From NCBI RefSeq assembly GCF_918797505.1, contig NC_092794.1, positions 72,329,345 to 72,393,344 of the forward strand: a DNA stretch of 64,000 nt, given 5' to 3'. This document shows, piece after piece, positions 46,614 to 58,060 of this stretch. Position 1 is the first letter of the stretch, and every line of letters starts with the position of its first letter. Origin of the DNA: Bemisia tabaci. Lineage: Eukaryota; Arthropoda; Insecta; Hemiptera; Aleyrodidae. The translations under genes and the position numbers were made by a program. The notes beneath the pieces were generated by a model. It ran no database searches, had not been told where the DNA came from, and saw nothing but the letters and a program-made list of their open reading frames with translations.

Positions 46614-46689
46614 GAACCTATTTATGCCTAAAGGAACTATGTCTTACGCAATGCCTATGCAGATAGATCCTTTTAGCATAAATACGTTC
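46614..46689. mobile_element. Short (76-bp) GGACG hairpin MITE, degenerate
   Basis: GAACC...CGTTC ends with an AAAT duplication on both sides (46610-46613, 46690-46693). The arms TTTATGCCTAAAGGAACTAT and ATCCTTTTAGCATAAATACG pair. Confidence 0.75.
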
Positions 46690-47074
46690 AAATAGTGAAA
46701 TTATATTCCTTGAAAACGACGCACACTGACTTGAAAATCGAACACAAAACGGCAAGCAAGCAAAAAGAAGAAAAACTGTGTGATGTTAAACGTTGTTAAA
46801 TATGAAGTTTTATGAGGAAGACATTATGCTGCAAAAACTAAGTGCATGAAATAAGTACCTACATGATAAATATTTTATAACTATGAAGTAAATAAAGTAA
46901 ATAAAATAAGACAAGCAAGGTAAAAACTACGCTTAACATTTTACCCTAAAAAAAAAAAAAAAAATAGAATTGTGGAAAAATCAGTATATTTAAGAATTTT
47001 CGACATGTACGATTAATGGCAGGACTAGATTTTCCCCCATCCGAACTCATCATCGGCGATCGTGCCGACCTATT

Positions 47075-47196
47075 GGACGTATTTCTATCAAACGAAACTA
47101 TGAGCATTATGACGTGAGCCCTGTTATGCATATATTCTTATGGGGCTCAGGGCTCATATATAAATGCACAAAGTTCCGTTTGATAGAAATACGTCC
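47075..47196 (-). mobile_element. 122-bp GGACG hairpin MITE, copy 2
   Basis: Flanked by a perfect TATT duplication (47071-47074, 47197-47200). The loop is in the opposite orientation to copy 1 (GCATATATTCTTATGG). It directly abuts the next MITE at 47201. Confidence 0.92.
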
Positions 47197-47200
47197 TATT

Positions 47201-47655
47201 CTGCCGTGCTGAGGAAAAACGCGTATGAGCACTCGAATATTGCCAAATCTCCTACAACATACGTATTTCTAGAGAAAGTCATGCATACTTTTCCCTGAAA
47301 TTTCAGATATTTTATACCAAATTACGATTAAAATTACCCAAAAACTTTGAAGAATTATATCATCATTCTTCATTTTTTGTCGGTCTCCTTTGGTGTCGTG
47401 GTTGTAGGTTGTAGCGCTAGCTCTATGATCGGAAGGTCCCGGGCTCGATTCCCGACCAGGCGACCCGAGTTTGATGGTCTCAAACAATGGATGCCTGAGA
47501 CTGGTTGGTAGGAACGGGGGGGGGGGCTAAAAGCGCAGGATTAGCTCTTGTGGGTAATTTGAAGTGGAAAAAAAAAATTCCGACGATTCCTGATTCGTCG
47601 AAGGAAGTTTGGCAACGGCTGAAGGCTCATACGGCGTTTACCCTTAGCATAGTAG
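47201..47655. mobile_element. CTGCCGTGCT MITE split by a SINE
   Basis: Left CTGCCGTGCTGAGGAAAAAC and GCCAAATCTCC; right GTCGAAGGAAGTTTGGCAAC, CATACGGCG and CTTAGCATAGTAG. Compared with 40631, the extra middle part is the SINE at 47387-47577. Confidence 0.8.
47387..47577 (+). repeat. tRNA-derived SINE
   Basis: The head reads like a tRNA: GTGGTTGTAGGTTGTAGCGC (A-box region) and GGGCTCGATTCCC (47441-47453, B box). It is followed by an unrelated body with a G11 run and a tail of about 11 A at 47567-47577. SINEs are pol III transcribed and mobilised by LINE machinery. It sits inside a MITE, so it is younger than it. No clean target duplication was seen. Confidence 0.8.
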
Positions 47656-48633
47656 TATTCGACATTCGTGTTTTATCTTCGCGCCCAATCTGTTCATTCA
47701 TTCAAATGTAAGAACGCATGGATGGAATAAAATCGGATGGTTCATTTGATGGTAACGGATAAGAGGAGAGGGGACACGAGATAGGGCCGGAGACAACGAA
47801 GGCGGGGAGGGAGAAAATAAATTGCCTCGGCCGCCGGAAAGCTTCGGGAGTATTAGCCTAACAATCCTGATATTTGTCCAGGGTAGCATGTGTCGGCCAA
47901 ATATTAGTTGTGTAAAAAACGATAAGCCCATTAATAAATAGATCAGGGAAAAGGCGCTTAGGATAAATATTGGTGTTGGAAAAACAGTAATCTATCCACG
48001 CCTCCGCCCCTCACAGTGATCTTTCATGAAGGATGAGGAATTTAGCGTGGTTCGACAAAAGAGGGCTCCTTATCTCGAAATGAATCACGATACTCTAAAA
48101 TATATCACTCTGCGCCAGTTCAATTATTTATTTTTTGCATTATGTTTCGATGCTCATCGATTCTGCAATTACTGAGAGACATATAGTTCAAAATACATGT
48201 CTTAAAGTAAGGAATAAATATTCAGTTTAAATAATAATGTTTGGCTTGGATTATATTTGAGTTTAACACATTTTGTTTTTGGTAAATGAGTTTTTATTCT
48301 TTTAATTTTGATGAGGTGTACTTTTAGTGGAAAAAAACACCCAATATAATTTCCTTTGAGAAAAGTAAAATAAATAAATACAAATACATCACTCTGAGAA
48401 TAGATTTACACCAACAAAAATGTCTTTAAACGAGGACAAATGTTTCCTTTAATCTCCAAACAAGTTTTTCAACCATGTTCTTGCTGCTTCTGATTGCTAC
48501 GTGGAAAATTTCTTGGCTCCAGACGGGGGAAAACATGAGACTGTTCTGGACCGTGTTCCAGACTGTGATGCATAGAATAATTGTCACTGTCAGAAGATAT
48601 GGCGTATAAAAAAACAATTGTTTTCTTCTAATT
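47656..48633. other. Unassigned sequence
   Basis: No recognised gene. A 74-codon minus frame near 48426-48650 has a hydrophobic segment but no family signal. Confidence 0.35.
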
Positions 48634-48755
48634 GGACGTATTTTTGCCAAACGGAACTATGTGCATTAAGCCATGAGCCCCGATACCCATAAGAATACAT
48701 GCATAACAGGGCTCACGTCATAATGCACATAGTTCCGTTTGGCAGAAATACGTCC
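48634..48755 (+). mobile_element. 122-bp GGACG hairpin MITE, copy 3
   Basis: The stem segment is TGCCAAACGG with matching CCGTTTGGCA, a paired change from TATC/GATA in copy 1. Flanks are AATT and CATT. Confidence 0.92.
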
Positions 48756-49251
48756 CATTGTAAGTTACAGGACTTAACAACCAAAGAGATATTCTCAGTT
48801 TAGTGCAAATGGTCCATTACATGATTCTCAAAACTAAATAACAACAAATGTTACGTCAGTGCCGCCCCCCCCCCATTTTTAGTAGTCACGCGAACAGTGC
48901 CCGTCGGCTTTAATCTTTTCGACGTAACTTGCAATTTTTGAAGCTTCGCAGTTAGCGTCAGGTGTCATAGTAAGTGTTTCCATACATATACATAGAACCT
49001 CCTCTGAGCAAATTAAAAATGCTGTAACTCAAACTATCAATAAATCGTTGAAAAATCCATTTGGACTTTCAACTTCAGATATTACTATTTTCGACGACTT
49101 CAGCAAACCATGGAACTGCATGTAACATATTCCATCTGCGGATGAACCGACATGTTCAACGATGAAGAAGACGAACGAGGGACGTTGCGTCCGATTGATT
49201 GTAGATGTGGAGCCAATAGTTGAAACGACAAAACAAAGATAGAAAACTCAC

Positions 49252-49472
49252 ATGGCAGAGGAAGCTCTCCTTTTTTGGATGTTGTGTAGGTTGAGTTGGC
49301 GGGCGGCTAGCGTTGCAGGATCGTATCCGTGGAGCAAGGACGCGAGTCGCTCGACGCACAGCGACTTGGAGCGATCTCTACCGGCTGCTTGTTGAACTCG
49401 TTCATCCTCCAATCGTCGTCGCACCTTCGCCTCGCGCAGCCTCGAAACAAGCTTCAAACCGACCCCTTCCAT
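49252..49472 (-). CDS. Probable first coding exon of an unrecognised gene
   Basis: ATG at 49472 opens a GC-rich frame of 73 codons. It is preceded by an in-frame TAA 15-17 bases upstream and followed at 49251-49246 by GTGAGT, a strong splice donor (exon end ...GCCAT). The peptide starts MEGVGLKLVSRLREAK and contains SKSLCVERLASLLHGYD. It is rich in Arg, Leu and Glu, probably helical, with no signal peptide or membrane segment. I do not recognise the family. The exon stands out in composition from the AT-rich surroundings. The following exon should lie at lower coordinates, but I could not identify it; the intron may be long and filled with the repeats described here. Confidence 0.5.
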
Positions 49473-49828
49473 TAATTTCTCACATAATTAATCGCTAATT
49501 CGACAAAGAGAATCCAACTTGGATGAACTGAATCCAGTTTGTCGATTTCAACATGCTATAAATTATCATATCATATTCTACCATACTCTATTATGTAAAA
49601 TCATAAGCGCAACGCCTTAAAACCTAACGCTGGACGTCTCCGCTACCTCTTCCAATACATCACTCTTCCCTGCTCATTCTGCGCCTACTCAATCCGCTAC
49701 CCTTTCTCATGCAGAGGTTTTTCTCCATCCCCTCTTTCCCTTCCGGGATTTTGCCAATTTTGTCGACCATTTACAGTTTCCCAACCAGTTCAGGCCAGTT
49801 TCTTCTGCGACTTTGCTACCTGTTCTAT

Positions 49829-49830
<2 letters not shown>

Positions 49831-49873
<43 letters not shown>
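49831..49873. repeat. Poly-T run (43 bases)
   Basis: The longest homopolymer in the window, upstream of the probable exon on its own strand. Confidence 0.9.
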
Positions 49874-49875
<2 letters not shown>

Positions 49876-50045
49876 TCCTACTTTTTTAACTTGCATGAGT
49901 GAAACCAGTGATTTTTCAAGATTTTCTCAATAATTCTGAGGATATATTTATATTTTTTTTTTTCAAATTTCACATCCTTTCGTGGTTTTTAAAAAGCGCT
50001 TTTGGCTATCGTTAGAATATAGTCCCTAGATGAATCCTCTCTATT

Positions 50046-50160
50046 TAGGTTAATCCACGAGAAGTCCGAGGAGCGTTAAGTAGAGGGTGCGAAGCGCCCT
50101 CGGGGGGCTAAGCCACGTGGCGGCTAGGGGGCGTGGCCCCATACTTCTCGAATAAACCTA
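50046..50160. mobile_element. 115-bp GC-rich hairpin element
   Basis: TAGGTTAATCCACGAGAAGT and inverse ACTTCTCGAATAAACCTA bound a GC-rich core with a GAGGGTGCGAAGCGCCCTC hairpin. The core resembles Helitron GC blocks, but no CTRR end is evident. Confidence 0.65.
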
Positions 50161-51665
50161 CGAAGCAGAAAATCAGGATCGATAGAGATGAATGGGAGGT
50201 CAATGTATTGCAATGAAACATTTATTTGTAAAACTGGAATTTTACTCCGTCCGTGAGATACAAACGTAATTATTGACAATCATATAGGCTTTATTTCTCA
50301 CTCTAACTTTTAAATTTTCAACCTAACTTTTTAACTTATTATATCATACGAATACTTGGAAGGCGGAGAGGGGGGATTTTGTCTTCCTTTCCAAAAATTT
50401 TCACTTGGTTAGGTTTGAAATAAGCATACTGAGTTCATTGATAACAAAGCTGGAGTCTAGAACTGGAGATCTGGCAATTTGTCAACCGATGTCAATCCGA
50501 TTTACCCGTCAAATAGTGCGGTTGAACCTTCCTCTCAGGTTAGAGCTACTAAAATATCTGGATGGCTCACCTAAACGATAAAAAATTAGAAAAAAACCCG
50601 ATTCAATGGCCAACTTCCAACGAAAAAAAAAAAATAAAATAAAATGAAATGAAGAACATTTTTATACCTACTTATAGTTCCGGCTCGAAAGCATTTATTA
50701 TCGGGAATTTTGGTGAGGTAAAACTGTACATTAGTGAAGATGCAATAGCAATACCGATATTTCTTTATGGATTCGCGGAAGACGTTCGGTTTTTTAATTT
50801 TCGATTTTACTCATCTCCTTCCTGATCCTGAGACTTTGGTCTTAGGAATTGTGAAGCAAATGAAAGGATGTGCAGTTACATTTACGTTTCCAGATTTATA
50901 AGACTAATCAGTTAATAATGATACGTAACACAAATATAAAATAGGGAAGAGAATACTACTAAAATGAGGAGAGGACTTTAGACTCTTTCAATTTATACTA
51001 AAACTAATCCCCTTTGAATTATTTTCGAGGAGTAAATTGACTTCAATCTGGCGTCGTACCGTTTTAAGTAGTCGATGAGTGTCAAACATTTCTCGAAAAA
51101 GCACGCCTCAACTGCAATCCACTTTTATATGCGTTTGCGTAACATTAACAATATTGCGATCACTTCAGAAAAGAGTCGTCCCGCGGGGGGAAAATTTGAT
51201 GTTCAAATAAAACGAAGAAAGAATGCAAACAAATCATTCTAGAGGACGCGTATGCTTCGAAGGCAAAATTCGATGCTATCATTCAAGCTTGCTGGGCTTG
51301 GTTTCAACGAAAATCACATGATTGTGAGAAAGGAATCAACATTTTTGAACGGTTTCTTTCGGGAAACCGTGCCTTAAAGCAGTGCCTTCGATTTTACTCG
51401 CAAGCTAAGGTTACCTAAACATCAATTATGATTAATTTCATCATATGCGAGATGCCGAGCCATCCAATTAAAATTAAATAAAATCGATTTGTGTGCACGC
51501 AATACTGTCTAGGTGAGTGAAAGTGTTTTATGAACTCTGTGACACCTGAGTTCCTGCACGGCGACCCACATTTCAGAAAAACGAGGGGACCGATTACATA
51601 TATTTGTTCGGGCTGTCAGCGAGCATAATGAGAACAATGTCCTATCGCGTTTGTTCAAACCTCCA
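50161..51665. other. Unassigned AT-rich sequence
   Basis: No recognised gene or repeat structure. Confidence 0.4.
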
Positions 51666-52079
51666 CACTGAAAAAAAATACTCGGCGTTATTACCAAGGT
51701 CCGCTGGTACCTTTACCATCTCACTTTTTTTACCAATTATTGGTAATTTTACCAAGACACACTAATAAGCTTACATTAAAAATCGGTAATTTTTCTATTT
51801 TTCCGGGTAAGAATACGCCTTTTATTGGTAATCAATTCCCGGTAACTTTGCCATTTTATCTCGGTAATTCTACCACAGTCGATAAAAAATATTGGCGTTT
51901 TTACCAAGGTCCAGTAAAATTACCGAGGAAGTTCAATAATTTTACCGAGATTTCTCGGTAAAATTACTAATTTCATAAATGGTAATTTTACCAAGAAAAA
52001 ACTGGGATCAAATAGAACCCTGAGTTCTTGATAATTTTACCCTTTTCTTAGTAAATACACCGAGATTTTTTTTTCAGTG
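51666..52079. mobile_element. 414-bp CACTGAAA MITE, GGTAATTTTACC-rich
   Basis: CACTGAAAAAAAA...TTTTTTTTTCAGTG. The interior is built of many short GGTAATTTTACC-type dyads in both orientations, plus a repeated GGCGTT(A/T)TTACCAAGGTCC segment (51684 and 51894). Confidence 0.85.
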
Positions 52080-52155
52080 CAGTTGCGGTCGTGGTCGCCG
52101 CATTGTCAGTTCCGATTCGTGAAAGTTGACAACACTGTCTTCTCTCAATATAGAT

Positions 52156-52277
52156 GGACGTATTTCTATTAAACCGAACTATGTGCATTAAGACATAAGC
52201 ACTGAGACCCAAAAGAACTTTTTCATAACAGGGCTCACGTCATAATGCACATAGTTCTGTCTGATAGAAATACGTCC
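52156..52277 (+). mobile_element. 122-bp GGACG hairpin MITE, copy 4
   Basis: More diverged than the others (TATTAAACCG / CTGTCTGATA). Flanks do not show a clear duplication. Confidence 0.88.
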
Positions 52278-52418
52278 GAATGTATGTGAAACAATTCTTG
52301 TCTGAAGTACAATCCATATTTTCAATGGGTTTAAATGAAGGAAAAAAAGTGTTTCCGACTTGAAAATTGTCACTGCGCATCGTAAAATACAAATATAATC
52401 GAAACTTTAAAAAAGCAG

Positions 52419-52534
52419 TCACTTGCACGTCAATTGATTATTATTGCGGACGCGCTTCGCTCCCGCTCGTGGAGCATCATCGGCGCGACACGTGCAAATT
52501 AATTTTCAATTCAAATTAATTGACGTGCAAGTGA
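52419..52534. repeat. Inverted repeat around a GC-rich core
   Basis: TCACTTGCACGTCAATT (52419-52435) is exactly inverted at 52518-52534. The arms extend weakly outward (TTTAAAAAAG / CTTTTTTAAA). The core has GGACGCGCTTCGCTCCCG. Confidence 0.75.
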
Positions 52535-52879
52535 GAACTTTTTTAAATTTTTGATTATTTCTTGTGCGGCCTCCGAAAGCGAACAAGTTCTCGTTTTTAT
52601 TTTCGAAATATAATTGACTTTTACTGTATACGCGGTGTGAAATATCGTGATACTCTAACCGAGTGCCTGACTGATGTTTTGCTATATTGCGATCTACTTA
52701 AACGGACCACGTACTTTAAAACTACGTAAGAACAAAAAAAAACCGAAAGTTATATTTTTTTTTTCGATTTCAAATCAAAGGTATTTAATCCTTTGAGAAC
52801 AAAACACATCGCGCAACATCCTGGCCCCTACTCGCTGTAAACTTGGCAACGTGTCCTGGTGCCCTGCGTTACGCGTTCA

Positions 52880-53190
52880 AAAACTCTCTGAGGGAGAGAG
52901 ACAGGTAGATACAGGGTAGCACGCAAAAGCTCTGAAAGTTCGGGCACTGCGAGCACAGAGCGGAGCAAAGTTACAAACCGAGATAGAGAGGGACAGGATG
53001 TCGGCTTTCAGGGCTGAGAAAGGAAGGCGAAGGGGAGGGAAGGGGGGAGAGAAAGAGAGAGAGAGAGCTTCATCCGAGAGACGAAGGTGAGAAATTCGCA
53101 CATGCTGGAAAGAGATAGAGTTAGTTGTCTGAAGTGGATAGGAGCGAGTGGGGGGCGGGGGCGTGAGAAGGATACGAGGGGGAGATTTAT
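52880..53190. repeat. Purine-rich GA/GGGA tract
   Basis: Contains GAGAGAAAGAGAGAGAGAGA at 53049 and many GGGAG/GGGGA stretches. Low-complexity; could form unusual DNA structure. Confidence 0.75.
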
Positions 53191-54035
53191 CTCACCAACT
53201 TGAGAGGGAGCCCATAGGTGGAACAGCGGTGCCCTCTTGAAGAGTCGTTGACAGGAGGAACTCCTTCTCCAATTGGTCTAGACGAGGCGACTCGCGGCTC
53301 AAGGTGGAAACTGTTGCCATTACGGTCAGGGGTCAGGCTCAAGGTTGGCACTTTTCCCGAGAATATCTCCGGTGAATTAAATATGCCCAGGGGTGGAAAG
53401 TTAAATTCCTCGTCATGCAATTTCAAAGGCTCGAAATAATCTCACACAATTTGCAATGTGTTAATTTTCCTCGGAATGGGTCACTAAACCTTGTTTATTT
53501 TATTGAATATTCTGAAATCACAATGTGAGAAGATAACGTGGTGATTTTTCCGCATTTTTATGGAGCCAAAATCGCGGAGAAACCCGCTTTTGAAAAATCT
53601 AAAAACTGCAAGACATTTCAAACGCACCCGAATGGCGGGAAACTGACGGTGTTGACGCACTGCGGTAGTCATATAGTAATCTTCTCTCCTTTTCCTCTGA
53701 TGTTTGTTAAAATAAAACGTGTTTCAATATGGAATTGTTGCTCGTTTATTACAGCTAACATATGAATGAGATTCAAGTCTTGAATTCAAAAGATATAATT
53801 TCGACTTTAGTTTTGTTTTCATCTACGAAGAGTAGATAGACATTTGATGGAAGTCGTGGAAACCCGTGCCCGCTTCTGATTGGTGCCGGATGACATCATT
53901 TGGCGCGGCGCAAAACCGGGGCGTTTTTGCGTATAAGTTGAGCGATTTGAACTGCGCATTTCTCGGTTATTGAGTTACTTGTTTGCGTTTTTAATGTGCG
54001 CATCGTGTTCTACGCGTCATTTTCCTTCAGAAAAC

Positions 54036-54895
54036 TATATTCGCAAGTCAAAATTCGTTCATGGTTTAGTGACCCATTAATTATATTAAACCCTCGGAAA
54101 TCGGGAATCGTTTCAGATGATCTTCCTGCTGATCCGGCTATGAATGCTACCCTATGAGGTGCAATACCCACAGGGGAGGCATAAATAGGAGTTCACAGAG
54201 AAATGAAGACCTAACCTAACCTCCAGCCAAATGAAAAAAATCATCCTGTACCATGTGAATACATTGAAAAAAAATTCGGCCGTGGAAGCCGTGCTCATGG
54301 GCTATGTAGACATAACGTCCGCGCTCTGGGCTCAGAGACCGAAAGTTCCGGGCGAAGCACCCGGAGGTATTGAAGCTACGGCTCCAGCAACCGGAAGTTT
54401 CAGCCTCTGAGCTCGGAACGAATGGTATGTCTATGTTGCTCGTAACTTTTTTTTATTATTTTTTTTTTATTTTATTATATATTCGCAAGTCAAAATTCGT
54501 TCATGGTTTAGTGACCCATTAATTATATTAAACCCTCGGAAATCGGGAATCGTTTCAGATGATCTTCCTGCTGATCCGGCTATGAATGCTACCCTATGAG
54601 GTGCAATACCCACAGGGGAGGCATAAGGAGGAGTTCACAGAGAAATGAAGACCTAACCTAACCTCCAGCCAAATGAAAAAAATCATCCTGTACCATGTGA
54701 ATACATTGAAAAAAAATTCGGCCGTGGAAGCCGTGCTCATGGGCTATGTAGACATAACGTCCGCGCTCTGGGCTCAGAGACCGAAAGTTCCGGGCGAAGC
54801 ACCCGGAGGTATTGAAGCTACGGCTCCAGCAACCGGAAGTTTCAGCCTCTGAGCTCGGAACGAATGGTATGTCTATGTTGCTCGTAACTTTTTTT
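54036..54895. repeat. Recent 418-bp direct duplication
   Basis: Two copies (about 54036-54452 and 54478-54895), 442 bp apart, differ by about two bases (AAATAGGAG versus AAGGAGGAG). They are joined by a T-rich linker. Each copy contains a palindromic part (ATGTAGACATA...TATGTCTATGTT; GGCTCAGAGACCGAAAGTTCC / GGAAGTTTCAGCCTCTGAGC) and ACCTAACCTAACCTCC. Confidence 0.93.
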
Positions 54896-54970
54896 TAGTG
54901 TTTCATTGCTGGACCTCAGAGGACATTTTACTCGCGAGATAGCCCAAATGTCAGTGCATCACGAATAATT

Positions 54971-55182
54971 ACACTCAAAAAAAGGTATGACTCTGAGACC
55001 CATAAAAAGTGGCTCGGATAGATCCATAATTTCTAACCAAAGTGATTTACCGTCTACAGTATGGCTTTCTGAGCCATATTGGTCGTGAACCTATAAGCAT
55101 GGCTCCACGAACTATATTTTATGGCTCCATGATCCATAACTCGGCCGGCAAGTCACTCTTCCCATACGCGTTTTTTGAGTGT
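54971..55182. mobile_element. 212-bp MITE with ACACTCAAAAAA ends
   Basis: ACACTCAAAAAAA and TTTTTTGAGTGT bound a 212-bp element. The interior repeats GGCTC(C)-ATAA-type words (ATGGCTCC, GAGCCATA) in both orientations. It looks like a variant of the CACTGAAA group. Confidence 0.78.
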
Positions 55183-55440
55183 GGGATACATAAGTATGCT
55201 GAAAACTGAGCAGTTGGAGGAATGGGAGGTGAGAGAGGGGGGGGGATGATTAAGTCCGCAATCGAAAAGAAGTGCTTTTAGGCGTTTCTTTACATCCTGA
55301 ATGTATCGCTCAAAGGTTTCTAAAAATTTCATGAAATTTCACTCAGGTGAATTTCATGACATTTTCCACCTCTGGAAAATTAGACGGCGATAATGAAGTG
55401 GGACGGGTTCTTAACATTCGTCATGACCACCCCCCGAGGT

Positions 55441-55605
55441 CAGTGGCGTGGCGTGAATAGCGATATATCGATTGCTATGTCATTTAAACCTATGGAAAAG
55501 GATCGATAAACAGGGTGTTCGCAGCGAACACCTTAATAATCGATTCTTTACAATAGGTTCAAATGGCATAACAACCGATATATCGCAATTCACGCCACGC
55601 CACTG
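55441..55605. mobile_element. hAT-like MITE, copy 5, best preserved
   Basis: CAGTGGCGTGGCGTG...CACGCCACGCCACTG with a perfect 8-bp duplication CCCGAGGT (55433-55440, 55606-55613). The centre is the exact dyad GGTGTTCGCAGCGAACACC. It is the youngest-looking member. Confidence 0.92.
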
Positions 55606-55613
55606 CCCGAGGT

Positions 55614-56278
55614 GAGTTTGGAGTGTAAAGACTCCGTGACGTATAACATACACATCAGCGCCAAATGTAAATTGAGAATACTCTGGTAATGCAGAGTTTG
55701 GCTAAAGCGAAACAAGCGCTCCTTTCGGAGGAAAATAACTCCCCAAAAACTAGTGTGCGCTTTAAAACCCCCTTGAAAAATGTAAGCACTTTTGAAATTC
55801 CCGCCTCCAAAAGCACATTAGGTACTGCAGACAAACTGTGTTACCTTTATGTCACCTCGGTTTCACTCTTTACGCGGAGTTGAAAATGGTCACAGTCATG
55901 TAATCAAGTTTTTCAATGGTATGTTTCTGCAATTTTCAATGTCCGCATCAAATTTATCTTGCAGATGCATCCGACGGGAAAATATTATTTTCATACTGCG
56001 AGGGCTGACGAACAATACCGCCTAAATGACGCGATTTTGGCAAAACTGAGTCAGCAACTTTGCCGCATTCCATAGAATAAAATACGCTAACTGATGATTT
56101 TAGTTTTTCCCCAATTCTGAGGAGACCGCTGTGATGCCGCTGTAATGTATATGAAAGGATTGCAAATCTAACCTCAAAATTATGAAAATGGCGAAGTTTT
56201 CTCTTCGTCCTGCAAAATTGTTAGTTTGCCGATTAGGCCGTATTGTTCGTGAGCCATATTTTTGCTTTTCCAAACTGT
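55614..56278. other. Unassigned sequence
   Basis: No recognised gene. A 64-codon plus frame near 55689-55883 has no identifiable domain. Confidence 0.35.
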
Positions 56279-56282
56279 ATTT

Positions 56283-56405
56283 GGACTATTTCTGTCGAAC
56301 GGAACTATGTGCATTATGACGTGAGCCCTGTTATGCATATATGCTTATGGGTCTTAGGGCTCATGTCTTTATGCACATAGTTCCGTTTGACCTAGAAATA
56401 CGTCC
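56283..56405 (-). mobile_element. 122-bp GGACG hairpin MITE, copy 5
   Basis: Perfect ATTT duplication (56279-56282, 56406-56409). Loop inverted relative to copy 1. One extra base in the right arm. Confidence 0.9.
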
Positions 56406-56766
56406 ATTTGATAAGTATTTGAACGACTCGACGCAGTGATTTTATTGTTTCAGAAAACTGTGGCAGCGATAGGTACCAAAAGTTTGTATGATTATGGATA
56501 AAAACATGTCCGTGCAGACATTTTAATGGGATAGAATTAGTAAAATCATTTCTGCCCGGAACAGCTCAAACACCGGAGGGGTGAAAACGAGTGGGCTGCT
56601 TTTGGTTGTGGTTGAGCCACGACAACTTTGACTCCGGCGTGTAAAAAAAGGAGGGTTTTGCGTTCAATCTGACGGATTTGATGAGGTCTCGTACGCATGA
56701 GAGACTTCCGAGTCATCGACCATTGTTCAGTCGCTCATTAAAACGACAAGCCGAACGACGGCAAGC

Positions 56767-57007
56767 GACGCACAGTGGATCGAGCCAATAGGAGAGCTCG
56801 GACAAAATTTGGAAACTTCAAACGCTTTTAACTCCGTTTATACAAACCCTGAGGTTCTAAAAGTGGTTTCATTGGTTTTCTCGTGAAGTTTTCTACTGTA
56901 TGCACCCCTTGAAAGTTTAAATGTGACGAAATTAACATCAGAATTTCCTGTTTTAGTCAAGAATTTCATGTTTGACTTCTCTAATTGACACGATCCACTG
57001 TGCGACG
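56767..57007. mobile_element. 245-bp MITE, uninterrupted copy 2
   Basis: CGACGCACAGTGGATCGAGC...CACGATCCACTGTGCGACG. It provides the intact reference for the interrupted copies at 19350 and 38765. Confidence 0.88.
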
Positions 57008-58060
57008 AGAGCTATTCCATCGACAACGCGGTTTCCCTTGCCGATGATCCCAGAAGAACTCCTAGTATTTTGCGCAAACATTTCGTCAATCGCTTCTTAA
57101 AATGGATGCATCTCTTCATTTTGATTCTTCCAAATTTTAAAACTTAGAATTTCACCCCAAAAACAAAAATACAAACTGCGGTATCCGTCAAATTTGCGTC
57201 TTGCGAAGCGTTTAAAGAGGACTCCGTATTTGAACTTACGAATTGTAAACGATCATCGGACAAGTTTGCCTTACCATAGACTTTCATTTGAGCATTGTCC
57301 GGTTGATCAAATCGGGTATACAAAAAAAGGGGCTAAACTTGCGGCGAGGCTCTTTTGCACTTCAGAGATTCAAACTTCTCTCCAGCGCTCCCATTCTTTT
57401 ATCCGCTCCTTTAATTTCGTCGTATTCGAAAGTTTCACTGACAATGGTGGTATAAAAAAATCTGTGTTGTCGTTATTACATCGTTAATGGGCAGCTTGTT
57501 TGGATCCGTGACAAGCGAGGAATCAAAGAATAGATTGCGGATTTCTCGGTTGTGGAAAAACGGCTCATTCTGTTCTCTGCAACTGTGCATGATGCATTTT
57601 GAGGATAACTGAAAAGCAGAAGGGACGAACCGAGATTCAACTGGGTTTGCAATTATGGACCAAGAATTGGATTCATTAGAGGGCTGAGCGCGCTTGAGAA
57701 GTACGGCATAAATTTATGTCTCTCGAATGAATGGGACTTCCCTCTCAGTGCAGAGAGGCTCTTCCCATTGTTTAATTACGAAAGTTCTTAGAGGCCGGTT
57801 TCCGTTCAAAAAAGGAAATTTGGGTGTGTTCCTTCTACGAAAGCATCTAATCTTTCCACTTATGATATTAGGTCTCAGGAAAACATTTACGGATTTCCCA
57901 ATAATTTAAAAAGAAAAAGAGGACCAGAGACACGTTTTACAGCTAGGGTTTTTAAGAACATTGTTTTTACGTTGTTTAAATATTGATAACGGATAAATAT
58001 TTTTCTTTCTACCAACAAAAAAAAAAAAAAAATTAGCAGTTAAGACTGTGGTGTGCTAAT
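57008..58060. other. Unassigned sequence
   Basis: No recognised gene or repeat. Confidence 0.35.

Noticed and set aside
47387..47460. Functional tRNA gene
   Set aside because: B box is good but the cloverleaf and acceptor stem do not close, and a SINE body with A tail follows.
53187..53439. Overlapping 73- and 79-codon frames on both strands
   Set aside because: No recognisable family, no splice signals of quality, next to a purine-rich low-complexity tract.
54222..54236. ACCTAACCTAACC as insect telomeric repeat
   Set aside because: Only two and a half TTAGG units, inside a duplicated segment; not a telomere.
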